A stretch of DNA of 64,000 nucleotides from Rahnella laticis (GCF_015644585.1 NZ_JADOBI010000009.1:125498-189497); one strand, 5' to 3'; counted from the stretch's first letter, positions 27,987 through 36,341 are shown. Program-made: numbers and translations. Notes: generated from the letters alone by a model not told the origin.

Positions 27987-28466
27987 ATGAATCAGAGCAA
28001 AATCAGACAACTCAGGATCTCCCGCGCGTGGTCGCAGGAACAGCTGGCAGAACTTTCTTCACTCAGCGTGCGCACCGTTCAGCGTATCGAAAACGGTGAA
28101 CAGGCGAGTCTTGAAACGCTCGGGGCGATTGCGGCAGCGTTCGATATCAAGGTCTCAGAACTGACAGAAAACGATCCGCAATTTGGGGCGACGCCCGAAC
28201 AGGCGTTGGACGATCAAATCGAAAAAGCCAGAAAGCAGGTTGAGGAAGAAAGCGGGTTTTACCGTTCGGTGGTCTTCTGGGCGGTGATTAATATCGGTTT
28301 GTTTGCAATTAATCATTACACCTCGCCCGATACCCTCTGGTTCGTCTGGCCGCTGTGTATCTGGGGCGGTATTTTGCTGATCCGCGGACTGGGGATTTTT
28401 GTGTTTCGCGGCTCCGTCGAACGCTGGCAGAAAGCGCGTTTACAGAAACTGATCCGCAAGCCGTGA
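27987..28466 (+). CDS. XRE-type HTH protein with C-terminal two-helix membrane domain
   Basis: A 159-residue protein. Residues 5-60 form a Cro/C1-type helix-turn-helix (RAWSQEQLAELSSLSVRTVQRIENG). A linker predicted to be helical (about 75-92) follows. Two hydrophobic segments (FWAVINIGLFAIN and WFVWPLCIWGGILLIRG) form the 2TM module found fused to XRE domains in many bacteria. It would be a membrane-tethered regulator. The AAGGTAAGAAT region gives a good ribosome site. Neighbours do not indicate a target. Confidence 0.8.
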   Translation: MNQSKIRQLRISRAWSQEQLAELSSLSVRTVQRIENGEQASLETLGAIAAAFDIKVSELTENDPQFGATPEQALDDQIEKARKQVEEESGFYRSVVFWAVINIGLFAINHYTSPDTLWFVWPLCIWGGILLIRGLGIFVFRGSVERWQKARLQKLIRKP

Positions 28467-28604
28467 TGTGCGGGTGTCATAATTAGGACAGATTGCTGTC
28501 TGCAAATTCAAAGAAGACCGCCCTGACTGAGACATATCAAATTTCCGGCTGAACATGCTGCTATCCTCTGTAGTATTCATGGTCATCAGCTCAACGGACA
28601 GAGA

Positions 28605-30167
28605 ATGGATCAGCCCCGGCGGTTTGCATTTAATCTTAAACGACTGATATTGCTTCTGGCTCTGGTGAGTACGCTCATCATTTTGCTCAGCAGCTATCTG
28701 GCAATTTTTCAGGTCGAGAGAAAACTTCTTATCGATTCCTCGCTGCGCGCCAGTCAGTCCTACGCGGCGCGGCTTTCCCTGACGGCGGATCTTTTCTTCA
28801 ATGCGGCGCAAAAGCAGCTGATCTTCAGCGCCGGTTTGCTGGGTGAAGAGTTCGATAATCTTTACGCCGTCGCCGAAGAAGCGGATCGTTTGCAAATCCA
28901 GAGCAAGCGCTACAGCTCTGTGCTGGTGGTGGACAAATCCGGCGTGGTTCGCGCGGCGTCGAGAAACTCCGCCAATATGACCGGTCTCAGGCTGGTATCA
29001 GACGCCAACACGCAGGCGCTGGCCACGCAAAATCCGGTGATCAGTTCTCCTTTCCGCACCGCACAAAACAATCACATTATTGCCATGTCCGTACCGATCC
29101 GTAATGCGCGGGGAAAGTATCTTGGCTATCTGGTGGCGGAAATTACCCTGCATCAGGGCGGTATTATTGATTCGCTGATCAACGCCCGGAATTACCGCAA
29201 AGATGCGTATATCTACGTGATCGACAACGAAGGCGACGTGTTGTACCGCGCCGCTGACGGCTGGACGGAAAGTGCGCCGCAGGGAAACGTGAACAAAGCG
29301 CTGCTCGAAGGCCGCGATCAGGGTTTCCTGCACATGAAAAATTTGCAGGGAGAAGATTCTCTGGCCGGGTTCTCCACGATGGAAGTTGCGGGCTGGACTG
29401 TGCTGGTGCTGCATCCGGCGCGCGCCGACGTCATGTTGTTGTACCACGTGATGTTGCAGGTTCTGATTTATACCCTGCCATTTGTGCTTCTGGTGTTTAT
29501 CGGGATCTGGCTGCTGGCGCGCTACATTTCCCGCCCGCTGCGCCAGCTCGCGTCGAAAGCCGACACCATGGATTCACAAGATGTGTCGGCAGAAATTCAG
29601 CAGATTAATGCCTGGTATTACGAAGCGTCGAAGCTGAAAAGCGTAATGTTGCAGGGTATCCGCCTGCTGCATCAGCGTATTGAAAAGCTCAGTACGCAGG
29701 CGCATACCGACCCGATGACCGGCCTGCTGAACCGGCGCGGGTTGTATGAACAGGTGGATAAATTGCTCGGCGAGGAGTCGCAGATCGGGGTGATCACAAT
29801 CGATATCGATCACTTTAAGATGATCAACGATACGTTTGGCCATGACGTGGGGGATGGCGTAATTACGCAGCTTTCGCGTCTTATTTTGGGAAACTCGCGC
29901 GATGACGATTTGCTGTGCCGCATGGGCGGGGAAGAGTTTCTGTTGCTGCTGCCGGGCACCTCGCTGACACGTGCGGTTCAGCTGGCGGAACGGTTGCGGC
30001 GTCAGGTCGCCGGGCAGAATTTTGAAGGTGCCGGTAACGTGACGATTTCGCTGGGCGTAACCCATTTCAATCCCGCAAAAGTGAACATCGACAGCGCGCT
30101 GAAATCGGCGGACAAGGCATTGTATCAGGCGAAAAATGACGGGCGGAACCGCGTGGTGAGCCGTTAA
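28605..30167 (+). CDS. Membrane diguanylate cyclase with periplasmic Cache sensor
   Basis: A 520-residue protein making cyclic di-GMP. It has a transmembrane segment at about 13-35, then a periplasmic dCache-like sensor (about 40-280, with SVLVVDKSGVVRAASRN and YIYVIDNEGDVLYRA). A second transmembrane segment (LPFVLLVFIGIWLLARYI) leads into a HAMP-like linker and a C-terminal GGDEF domain. The active site reads GGEEF and is therefore competent. The Mg and substrate motifs DIDHFKMINDTFGHDVGD are intact. There is no RxxD inhibitory-site sequence directly before GGEEF (the residues are DLLCRM), so product inhibition may be weak. It should sense a small ligand and promote sessile behaviour. It ends at a strong terminator. 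Confidence 0.92.
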   Translation: MDQPRRFAFNLKRLILLLALVSTLIILLSSYLAIFQVERKLLIDSSLRASQSYAARLSLTADLFFNAAQKQLIFSAGLLGEEFDNLYAVAEEADRLQIQSKRYSSVLVVDKSGVVRAASRNSANMTGLRLVSDANTQALATQNPVISSPFRTAQNNHIIAMSVPIRNARGKYLGYLVAEITLHQGGIIDSLINARNYRKDAYIYVIDNEGDVLYRAADGWTESAPQGNVNKALLEGRDQGFLHMKNLQGEDSLAGFSTMEVAGWTVLVLHPARADVMLLYHVMLQVLIYTLPFVLLVFIGIWLLARYISRPLRQLASKADTMDSQDVSAEIQQINAWYYEASKLKSVMLQGIRLLHQRIEKLSTQAHTDPMTGLLNRRGLYEQVDKLLGEESQIGVITIDIDHFKMINDTFGHDVGDGVITQLSRLILGNSRDDDLLCRMGGEEFLLLLPGTSLTRAVQLAERLRRQVAGQNFEGAGNVTISLGVTHFNPAKVNIDSALKSADKALYQAKNDGRNRVVSR

Positions 30168-30200
30168 TGTGTTGAAGGGCGTTGTCGTAAGGTTACTGTA

Positions 30201-30231
30201 AAAAGGCCAGGTTTTTGACCTGGCCTTTTTT
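30201..30231. terminator. Bidirectional terminator between cyclase and small convergent gene
   Basis: A long stem (AAAAGGCCAGGT pairing with ACCTGGCCTTTT) closed by a 5-base loop has A-rich and T-rich flanks. It can therefore end both the diguanylate cyclase transcript and the convergent gene at 30244. Confidence 0.9.
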
Positions 30232-30243
30232 ATTGCGTATCGC

Positions 30244-30516
30244 TTAGCGGCTGCCAGGCAGCAACGATTCTGCACATTTGAAGACATCTTCACGGAATTT
30301 CCGCGAGGCGTCGTCCAGATCGGCCTGATTGGCGACGTCGGCACGGTTAGCTTCCAGCGCCTGATTGACGGCCACGGTAAAGGCATTTTCCTGACTGGCG
30401 TTCAGCACGTTGCCCACGCTGCCAAACAGCAGACGCATGGCGGAAATCTGCACCAGCAGTTCACGGTTTACGCGTTCAAGCTGGTCTACACGTTTGGTCA
30501 GGGTTTCGTCGTTCAT
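30244..30516 (-). CDS. Hypothetical protein with N-terminal coiled coil
   Basis: A 90-residue cytosolic protein of unknown function. Residues 5-30 (LTKRVDQLERVNRELLVQI) form a heptad-like helix suggesting oligomerisation. The rest is predicted helical and acidic, with a Cys near the C-terminus. I chose the ATG at 30516 over an in-frame one at 30543 because AAGGAGACACCC precedes it. It is flanked by terminators or convergent genes, so it appears monocistronic. Confidence 0.75.
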   Translation of the reverse strand: MNDETLTKRVDQLERVNRELLVQISAMRLLFGSVGNVLNASQENAFTVAVNQALEANRADVANQADLDDASRKFREDVFKCAESLLPGSR

Positions 30517-30606
30517 GGGTGTCTCCTTATTTAATTGCCGCACACCATAGCAAAAGCACCGGCATGAAAAAACCGCCTTGCGGCGGCAAAGGGAATGTCT
30601 GCCGGT

Positions 30607-31320
30607 TTAACGCACCATTTGCTGCATCTGGCGGCTCAGTTGCATCAGCTGCGCATTCAGCGGTACCAGCTGCTGCTGGATGGCGTTGTATTTATCCAGC
30701 TGTTTCTGGTTGGCAAATTGCAGGCGATTGCCGGTAATGGTGACATTTTTGCCCTGACTCTTGATGAAGTCGGCTTTTGCCACAATCAGGTTGAGCACCT
30801 GCGGCAGCAAATCAAAGACCTGTTCTGTGACGGCGGCCGGTTTGCTTATCGTTTTCTCATACGCCTGGTCGTACACTTTTTTCAGATCGTCCGGCTGCTT
30901 GAGCGCCGCGTGCTGCGTGTCGGCCTGCGTTTTGAGCAGCACGATTTTCTCTTTCCAGTTCGCGCTGCTGTCGGCCATTTTTTTCAGGTCGTCGCGTTGA
31001 TCAAGCAGGTTATTCACACTGTTAACGCCGTTCATTCCGGCAAAAACCGGCACCAGCGAGGAATCCAGCTCGATATTCATCTGATGATGGAAGCCGGTAA
31101 TGATCGCGTAATCTTTGCTGTAATCCCCAAACTCTTTGGTTTGTGCCTGCGTCAGTTGCGGGACGGCTAAGACCGGCTTGTCCAGAATGCGGGACTGGAG
31201 AAAATCCATGAAGGCTTTGCGCTGGGCCGGTTCTTTGTCGCCGCACCCGCTGACCACAAAAATCATCATCAGCAGCATAAAAGGCATCAGAAATGCGCGG
31301 CTAAAGTGTGAGTTGTGCAT
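30607..31320 (-). CDS. yiaF: DUF3053 lipoprotein, YiaF-like
   Basis: A 237-residue lipoprotein with lipobox VVSGC near residue 26. The mature part is predicted to be almost all helical (KAFMDFLQSRILDKPVLAVPQLT near the start, IQQQLVPLNAQLMQLSRQMQ at the end). This matches the DUF3053 family, whose E. coli member is YiaF. The Asp at +3 rather than +2 leaves sorting open. It is a cell-envelope protein of unknown role. The paralogue assignment rests on recognised sequence style and is less certain than the family. Confidence 0.8.
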   Translation of the reverse strand: MHNSHFSRAFLMPFMLLMMIFVVSGCGDKEPAQRKAFMDFLQSRILDKPVLAVPQLTQAQTKEFGDYSKDYAIITGFHHQMNIELDSSLVPVFAGMNGVNSVNNLLDQRDDLKKMADSSANWKEKIVLLKTQADTQHAALKQPDDLKKVYDQAYEKTISKPAAVTEQVFDLLPQVLNLIVAKADFIKSQGKNVTITGNRLQFANQKQLDKYNAIQQQLVPLNAQLMQLSRQMQQMVR

Positions 31321-31450
31321 AAATTCCTTGCTCCGTAAGCTCCGTTATCAGGATCCTAACCTTACTGAGAAAGGCTATTTTTTGCTAGATAGTTGCCGAT
31401 ATCTTCGTTAACGTCTTCGGCAAAGCCATTGATTCAGGGAATGTTTAACG

Positions 31451-32560
31451 TTGAACGCAAAGCGATTTTCAATTAACCGATCTGCCGTGATGCTGGCCGT
31501 GATGATCCTCGCCGGATGTACAACGGGAAAGAAAACCGAAGCGCCGGTGCAAAATCCCCGTGACGTCAAAGCCGATATCGTGCGGCTGATGCCGTCTTCC
31601 GCACCGGACAGAAAAGGCTGGGCGACGGACATTACCGCCGCTTTCACCGCGCAGGGTATTCCGGCGACGACGGAAAATATCTGTTCGGTGCTGGCGGTGG
31701 CGCAGCAGGAATCAAATTTCAATTCCGATGCGCCGGTGCCGGGGCTGGGAAAAATCGCGTGGAAAGAAATCGATCGCCGCGCGGATGCGGTTCATGTGCC
31801 GAATTTCCTGGTTCACACCGCGCTGCTAATTAAATCTCCTAACGGAAAGTCCTACAGCGAACGGCTGGATAACGTAAAAACCGAGAAGCAGCTCAGCGCC
31901 ATTTTTGATGATTTCATCAACATGGTGCCGATGGGGCAGAAGTTGTTCGGGAATCTGAATCCGGTGCATACCGGCGGGCCGATGCAGGTCAGCATCGCGT
32001 TTGCCGAAGAACATGCCAAAGGCTATCCGTATAAAATTGACGGCACAATCCGCAATGAAGTGTTCAGCCGTCGCGGTGGCGTCTATTTCGGCGTGAAGCA
32101 TCTGCTGGGGTATCCGGCCAGTTATTCCCAGCCGCTGTACCGTTTTGCTGATTTTAATGCCGGGTGGTACGCCAGCCGGAACGCGGCTTTCCAGAGCGCG
32201 GTGAGCAAGGTGACGGGGATTCCGCTGGCGCTGGACGGTGACCTGATTAACTACGGCACCGATAAACCGGGCGGCACGGAGCTGGCGGTGAGAACGCTGT
32301 CGAAGCGGCTGGACATCAGTCATTCCGCCATCCGTAAAGCGCTGGAGAAGGGCGAGCAGCCGGAGTTTGAGGAAACCAGCTTGTACAAACAGGTTTATGC
32401 GCTGGCGGATAAAACCACCGGTAAGCGTAATCCCCGCGAGTTGCTGCCGGGGATTACGCTGGAAAGCCCGAAAATCACCCGCAAGCTGACCACCGCGTGG
32501 TTCGCAAAACGGGTAGACGGACGCCGCGCGGATTGCATGAAACGCGCATCTGCCGGGTGA
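31451..32560 (+). CDS. DUF1615 lipoprotein
   Basis: A 369-residue predicted lipoprotein with lipobox ILAGC near residue 22. The motif CSVLAVAQQESNF resembles the catalytic-Glu region of lysozyme-like transglycosylases. GGPMQVSIAFAEEH and RGGVYFGVKHLLGYP follow, which I associate with the DUF1615 family. A peptidoglycan-cleaving role is possible but not shown. The frame begins with TTG, ten bases after AGGGA; no in-frame ATG lies closer to a ribosome site. The gene ends with its own terminator. Confidence 0.8.
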   Translation: MNAKRFSINRSAVMLAVMILAGCTTGKKTEAPVQNPRDVKADIVRLMPSSAPDRKGWATDITAAFTAQGIPATTENICSVLAVAQQESNFNSDAPVPGLGKIAWKEIDRRADAVHVPNFLVHTALLIKSPNGKSYSERLDNVKTEKQLSAIFDDFINMVPMGQKLFGNLNPVHTGGPMQVSIAFAEEHAKGYPYKIDGTIRNEVFSRRGGVYFGVKHLLGYPASYSQPLYRFADFNAGWYASRNAAFQSAVSKVTGIPLALDGDLINYGTDKPGGTELAVRTLSKRLDISHSAIRKALEKGEQPEFEETSLYKQVYALADKTTGKRNPRELLPGITLESPKITRKLTTAWFAKRVDGRRADCMKRASAG

Positions 32561-32580
32561 TCCGCCGGGAGAATAATCTT

Positions 32581-32617
32581 AAAGCCTGCTGATTTCCGGC
32601 AGGCTTTATGTTTTATC
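32581..32617 (+). terminator. Intrinsic terminator of the DUF1615 gene
   Basis: The 9-bp stem AAAGCCTGC / GCAGGCTTT has a 9-base loop and a T-rich tail interrupted by ATG, about 20 bases after the stop codon. Confidence 0.8.
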
Positions 32618-32699
32618 ATCAGCCTGTAGCCACCGTCAGCGGCGGGCTGCGCGTTATTTCCCGACGAATATAAATTGCGTCAATATAATAGCGATGAAA

Positions 32700-32925
32700 T
32701 AAAAGCTTGCTTAATAAATCCCCCTGTGTGTAAATAGCGTCAACGGTTTGTAGTTAAGACCTATTTATGTAAGACATTTTAGTAAAGTAGTTCCTGGTTC
32801 AAGTGATATAGCAAATCCTTTCTCCGACGAATTTCCTTCTCTGATGCATCCATAAGTATTTCAAATAAAAACAGACCTCTATTGCCCTATGGCATCATAA
32901 AATAAAAACGAAGAAGGTATTTCCT
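32700..32925 (+). promoter_or_regulatory. Long AT-rich leader of the cold-shock gene
   Basis: The 365 bases between the DUF1615 stop and the cold-shock ATG contain no ORF I can support. Cold-shock genes of the CspA type carry a long 5' untranslated region that refolds with temperature, and the AT-rich stretch here fits that. A small hairpin (TGCC/GGCA, 32883-32894) lies about 30 bases before the ATG. GAAGAAGG is the ribosome site. I could not locate a canonical cold box or a confident promoter. Confidence 0.4.
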
Positions 32926-33138
32926 ATGTCTACTAAAATGACTGGTTTAGTAAAATGGTTCGACGCTGGTAAAGGTTTCGGTTTCATCAGCCCTGCAGAC
33001 GGCAGCAAAGACGTGTTCGTTCACTTCTCTGCAATCCAGAGCAATGATTTCAAAACCCTGGACGAAGGTCAGAACGTTGAGTTCACCATCGAACAAGGTC
33101 AGAAAGGCCCATCAGCCGGTAACGTTGTCGTTCTGTAA
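32926..33138 (+). CDS. CspA-family cold-shock protein
   Basis: A 70-residue single-domain nucleic-acid chaperone that melts RNA structure. RNP1 (KGFGFIS) and RNP2 (VFVHFSAI) are intact, and the aromatic surface residues are present. The usual KWFN reads KWFD here, a substitution at a well-conserved position. Sequence similarity is shared between CspA, CspB and CspE, so I give no symbol. It has a long leader upstream and a terminator about 100 bases downstream, consistent with a monocistronic abundant mRNA. Confidence 0.93.
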   Translation: MSTKMTGLVKWFDAGKGFGFISPADGSKDVFVHFSAIQSNDFKTLDEGQNVEFTIEQGQKGPSAGNVVVL

Positions 33139-33240
33139 TGTCGCCAGATATTGAAAGTAATCACTCTGCAATAGCGAAGATGGGATAACCCGGAGCAGAC
33201 AGAATAATTAATTCAATATCGACATGAATAATGACAAAAA

Positions 33241-33275
33241 TAAGCCCTGGCCAACGCCGGGGTTTATTATTTAAA
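33241..33275 (+). terminator. Probable terminator of the cold-shock gene
   Basis: TAAGCCCTGG pairs with CCGGGGTTTA (two G-T wobbles) around a 6-base loop, followed by TTATTATTT. It lies 100 bases after the stop codon. Confidence 0.7.
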
Positions 33276-33299
33276 AGCTTCCAAAATTATTTCGGGAGC

Positions 33300-33355
33300 C
33301 ACAACAGAAAAGCCGGTTCGCTTATTTTATTTATTTAGCCGTTTTTTCTGTTGTG
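33300..33355. repeat. 12-bp perfect inverted repeat
   Basis: CACAACAGAAAA (33300-33311) and TTTTCTGTTGTG (33344-33355) are exact reverse complements enclosing 32 AT-rich bases. It lies between the cold-shock terminator and an ERIC element. It might be a second hairpin terminator or the ends of a tiny non-autonomous repeat. No other copy was noticed in the window. Confidence 0.5.
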
Positions 33356-33440
33356 ACAAGGCCGCGCTCAGGCCGCGTAATGTTGGAGTGTACGATGAAC
33401 GCTTACGCCATAATGTGACAGCCGGGAAAGCACCGGCAAA

Positions 33441-33564
33441 TTCCCTTCATTCTTTGGGCTGGCTCTGCGTTGGCTGCCTTCACTCACCCCAGTCACCTAC
33501 TTATTGTATGCTCCCGGGGATTCGCTCCGTTGCCGCCTTGATCCCACCCAAATGATTTCGGGAA
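33441..33564. repeat. ERIC element (intergenic repeat unit)
   Basis: About 124 bases matching the enterobacterial repetitive intergenic consensus. The central part reads CTCACCCCAGTCAC followed by TGTATGCTCCCGGGGATTCG, which are the regions used as ERIC2 and ERIC1 landmarks. The ends TTCCC and GGGAA are complementary, as expected for this imperfect palindrome. A second copy lies at 60384-60505. The remaining interval 33565-33778 contains an AT-rich stretch with no gene that I can support. Confidence 0.88.
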
Positions 33565-33778
33565 CTGGCTACGGTGTCTGTGTTTCAAAATCTAAAAATT
33601 TCCTGAAAAAAAGCCAAAAAAAAGCCCGCACACGGCGGGCAAAATAACAGGGTTCTACAGGGGTATTACACAGGGACTTAACACAGGAACATCACACAAC
33701 ATTTGATGGATTTAAGATAACAAACGCTGTGTATGGTTTTGTCATTGTCCGGTAATGTTACTCCAGTAGATGTAAGCC

Positions 33779-33916
33779 TTATTTGTCTGCGTAATGACCA
33801 ATGATCTGATCAATTTTGGCGTCAGCCATCGCAATTCCCTTCTGTATCAGAGACTCAGAGCCGATACTCGCCAGCACAATAACCGCAGCAACAATCATTA
33901 ATCCTTTCCAGGTCAT
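33779..33916 (-). CDS. Small membrane protein (45 residues)
   Basis: A 45-residue ORF with one hydrophobic segment (GLMIVAAVIVLASIG) directly after MTWK, then an amphipathic tail (IAMADAKIDQIIGHYADK) predicted to lie outside the membrane. The ribosome site GGAAGGGAAAA precedes the ATG. Two more tiny membrane-protein ORFs follow in the same orientation at 34009 and 34160, which are upstream with respect to the leftward transcription. The layout resembles the cluster at 24953-25443. The function is unknown. Confidence 0.6.
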   Translation of the reverse strand: MTWKGLMIVAAVIVLASIGSESLIQKGIAMADAKIDQIIGHYADK

Positions 33917-34008
33917 GATTTTCCCTTCCGTTTGTCACAGTGAATGGCAGAATTATGCGGCGATACGCGAAGTATCGCCACCGGGCAGGGCAAAACCTTG
34001 GAAAGGCG

Positions 34009-34119
34009 TTAAGCGCCTAAGTGGCCGACGGTGAAGTAAGTGACCAGGCCGACGATGACCAGCAGCGCAATCGCCGCAGCGGTGTAGAGGATGATGCGTT
34101 TGGGGCTGTAAAATGCCAT
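34009..34119 (-). CDS. Small single-span membrane protein (36 residues)
   Basis: A 36-residue ORF: a basic N-terminus (MAFYSPKRI) followed by one long hydrophobic span (ILYTAAAIALLVIVGLVTYFTVG) and the short ending HLGA. N-in topology is predicted. GGACATTTT precedes the ATG, a modest ribosome site. It is the middle member of a leftward trio of tiny membrane proteins; the following gap to 33917 contains a short GC-rich inverted repeat but no clear terminator. Confidence 0.55.
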   Translation of the reverse strand: MAFYSPKRIILYTAAAIALLVIVGLVTYFTVGHLGA

Positions 34120-34159
34120 AAAATGTCCTTATTTATCCGTGGTGTTCAACGTTGCTGGA

Positions 34160-34246
34160 TTAGAAAAGTTCCATCATCAGTGCCATCACGTAGCCGATTC
34201 CGACAGAACCGCCCGCCATGATTAACCAAAATGCTGTTGCCTTCAT
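34160..34246 (-). CDS. Small single-span membrane protein (28 residues)
   Basis: A 28-residue ORF beginning MKATAFWLIMAGGSVG and consisting almost wholly of one hydrophobic, Gly- and Met-containing span that ends MALMMELF. The ribosome site AAGGAGTGTGAA is strong, which is the main support for so short a gene. It is the first member of the leftward trio. Peptides of this type often associate with larger membrane complexes. No partner is obvious here. Confidence 0.55.
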   Translation of the reverse strand: MKATAFWLIMAGGSVGIGYVMALMMELF

Positions 34247-34389
34247 TTCACACTCCTTGTGCGTGTTGCGGAATAAATCGCCCGAATGATCGGTTTCGAG
34301 CCGTGATTATAACAAACATATAATCCGTATGGATAATTATCTGTTCTAATTTTAGACACTTTACCGGAGTACGGGCGGATTTTGTGATC

Positions 34390-34593
34390 TTATTTCAGGT
34401 AGTCGCTGCGGGCAGTCAGTTTGCTGTGCGCGCCGGAGTCGAGTGTGGTGGACGGGCGGGAACCGCTTTCGCTGGCTTTGCGGCTCAGTTCAGAAGCCAC
34501 TTCCTGTGCGCTGGAAGGGTAAGACACGGCGAAACTGTTCATGGCGGTCATCGCCAGCATAAGACTGAAAAGAGCGAGGGTGGTGCGTTTCAT
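34390..34593 (-). CDS. Small secreted/periplasmic protein
   Basis: A 67-residue protein with a clear Sec signal peptide (MKRTTLALFSLMLAMTAMNSFA, cleavage after Ala22), leaving a polar Ser-rich mature part of about 45 residues (ELSRKASESGSRPST). An in-frame ATG at 34626 would add a Cys-containing extension, but the signal peptide argues for 34593. No good ribosome site is seen for either. The family is not recognised. Confidence 0.6.
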   Translation of the reverse strand: MKRTTLALFSLMLAMTAMNSFAVSYPSSAQEVASELSRKASESGSRPSTTLDSGAHSKLTARSDYLK

Positions 34594-34728
34594 TAACGGG
34601 TGTCCGGTCTGTTCACATTTGTTCATAGGGTTTTCGTGAATCAGCAGCCGGCTTTATATGCTTTACTCATAAGAAACGGGAGCAAATTATGCTCCCGTTC
34701 ATCATTTATGATGCGTACAGCTGCTGCT

Positions 34729-35979
34729 TTACACGTGCTGGAGCGTATTATGACCGGCTTCTGATTTATTCGGTAAGCGAATCGTGGCAGAAAGAACCAG
34801 TGATACGATCAATAGTGCGGTAATGATGCTGAACGTTACCGCGAAGCCGCCGAACAGAGACGCCACCAGAGAGGCGAAGATGCTGCCGATACCGAAGCCG
34901 AGATACAGCAGGCCGTAGTTTTTGGTCATGTTATTCAGGCCGAAGAAATCGCTGACCAGTGAAGGATACACGGTGATGGTGCCGCCGAAGCTGAAGGCCA
35001 CACAGGCAACGGAGATGAAGAACATTGTTTCGTTCATGTGGGTGAACAACATCATGCTCATACCGGCCAGGGAAACAATCTGCGCGATGGAGATAACGCG
35101 GATACGCTGCATTTTGTCAGACAGAACACCCAGAACCAGACGGCCGCTCAGGTTAGCAATCGCTATCACGGTTACGGCGTTCGCGGCGGTCAGTGCGTCC
35201 AGTTTAACCAGGCTCTGGCCGATATCTTTTGCCACACCAATCACGTACAAACCGCTCATGCAGGCTGTCAGGAACATCAGCGCCAGCATCCAGTATTGCG
35301 GAGCGCGCACCGCTTCAGCCAGCGTGAAATCTCGGTTGTCGTTGCTGTTGTCGTTCAGGCTGTTTTCTTCGCGGGTCACATCGGCGGTTTGCTGTTTCGG
35401 CGCATCTTTCATCATCATCGCACCAACAATCACCATCACCATCGCCACGCCACCCCAAATCATGAAGGTGTTTTGCAGGCCTTCGGTTGCCAGTAAATGC
35501 CCGCAAACGAATTTGAATAACAGGCTGCCCAGACCGTAAGCCCCGATTGAACAGGCAGAAATCAGACCTTTACGTTCAGGGAACCATTTTACGCAGTTGG
35601 TCAGTGTCAGCAGGTAACCGGCGCCATCCGCCAGGCCGACCAGCACACCGGCGCTGATGTACAACATGATCACATTGTCAGAATGCGCGGTCAGGAAGAA
35701 CCCGGCGGCCATCAGTAAACCGGCGGCGATGGTCACGGTACGTACACCGAAACGCTCCTGAAGTTTACCGGCGACAGAAGAGGCGAGGGCCAGACACAGG
35801 CTCAGGATCCCGAAAGTCAGTGCCACGCGGCTGATAGGTTCGCCCAGCTTCTCGGACAACTGACCGTTGAACAGGCTCCAGGTGTAAACGGAACCCAGAG
35901 CAAGCTGAGTAAGAATGGTACCGACCAGTGTCAGCCAGCGGGTACGGTTGGTGTTCTGCATGCCAGATTTGTCACTCAT
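34729..35979 (-). CDS. yhjX: MFS transporter YhjX-like (pyruvate-responsive, OFA family)
   Basis: A 416-residue inner-membrane transporter of the oxalate:formate antiporter family. It is very similar along its whole length to E. coli YhjX: RTRWLTLVGTILTQLALGSVYTWSLFNG at the start, NCVKWFPERKGLISA, and FGGTITVYPSLVSDFFGLNN. E. coli yhjX is the main target of the pyruvate-sensing YpdA/YpdB system. I chose the ATG at 35979 because GGGAGAA precedes it, rather than the in-frame ATG ten codons earlier. A YpdB-like direct repeat lies about 80 bases upstream. It is monocistronic. Confidence 0.9.
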   Translation of the reverse strand: MSDKSGMQNTNRTRWLTLVGTILTQLALGSVYTWSLFNGQLSEKLGEPISRVALTFGILSLCLALASSVAGKLQERFGVRTVTIAAGLLMAAGFFLTAHSDNVIMLYISAGVLVGLADGAGYLLTLTNCVKWFPERKGLISACSIGAYGLGSLLFKFVCGHLLATEGLQNTFMIWGGVAMVMVIVGAMMMKDAPKQQTADVTREENSLNDNSNDNRDFTLAEAVRAPQYWMLALMFLTACMSGLYVIGVAKDIGQSLVKLDALTAANAVTVIAIANLSGRLVLGVLSDKMQRIRVISIAQIVSLAGMSMMLFTHMNETMFFISVACVAFSFGGTITVYPSLVSDFFGLNNMTKNYGLLYLGFGIGSIFASLVASLFGGFAVTFSIITALLIVSLVLSATIRLPNKSEAGHNTLQHV

Positions 35980-36059
35980 AGCGGGTTCTCCCGAGCGAAG
36001 TAGATTCAATTAACTGTCGCTATGATAGTCCCCGCGAATAAACGCAGTTCATTTGCGGC

Positions 36060-36090
36060 GTGAGATGCATGAGTTGTGGAATGAAATGCA
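36060..36090 (-). promoter_or_regulatory. YpdB-like direct repeat upstream of yhjX
   Basis: On the yhjX-coding strand the sequence reads TGCATTTCAT, then 11 bases, then TGCATCTCAC. This reproduces the two-repeat, 11-base-spacer architecture that I recall for E. coli YpdB (GGCATTTCAT repeats). Its position 81-111 bases before the start codon suits an activator site. The rest of the interval 35980-36341 holds the promoters of yhjX and the iron-uptake operon, not resolved further. Confidence 0.6.
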
Positions 36091-36341
36091 TCTCACGAGG
36101 TATGAGTCGCCATTTTTGCGCCAAAAACGCCCTAAAATTGGACTTAAAACGTGGCTGCAGCCCTTGCGGGGCGCGGATTTTAGTTGATCTGGATCACTAA
36201 TCCTTCAATTAACCTTTTCGTGCATTCTCACAAGTTTTGTTACAAACCTTTCGTTGTATCATTTGGTACATAACGTTGTGCTCACGGTCATTTGGTCGTA
36301 CCCTTCCGGCACTTCCACTTTTTACTTTCAGTGCTAATTAA

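Noticed and set aside
36180-36341. Fur box before the siderophore operon
   Set aside because: No run of GATAAT-type hexamers was found; the GTATCATTTGGTAC stretch is only loosely palindromic.
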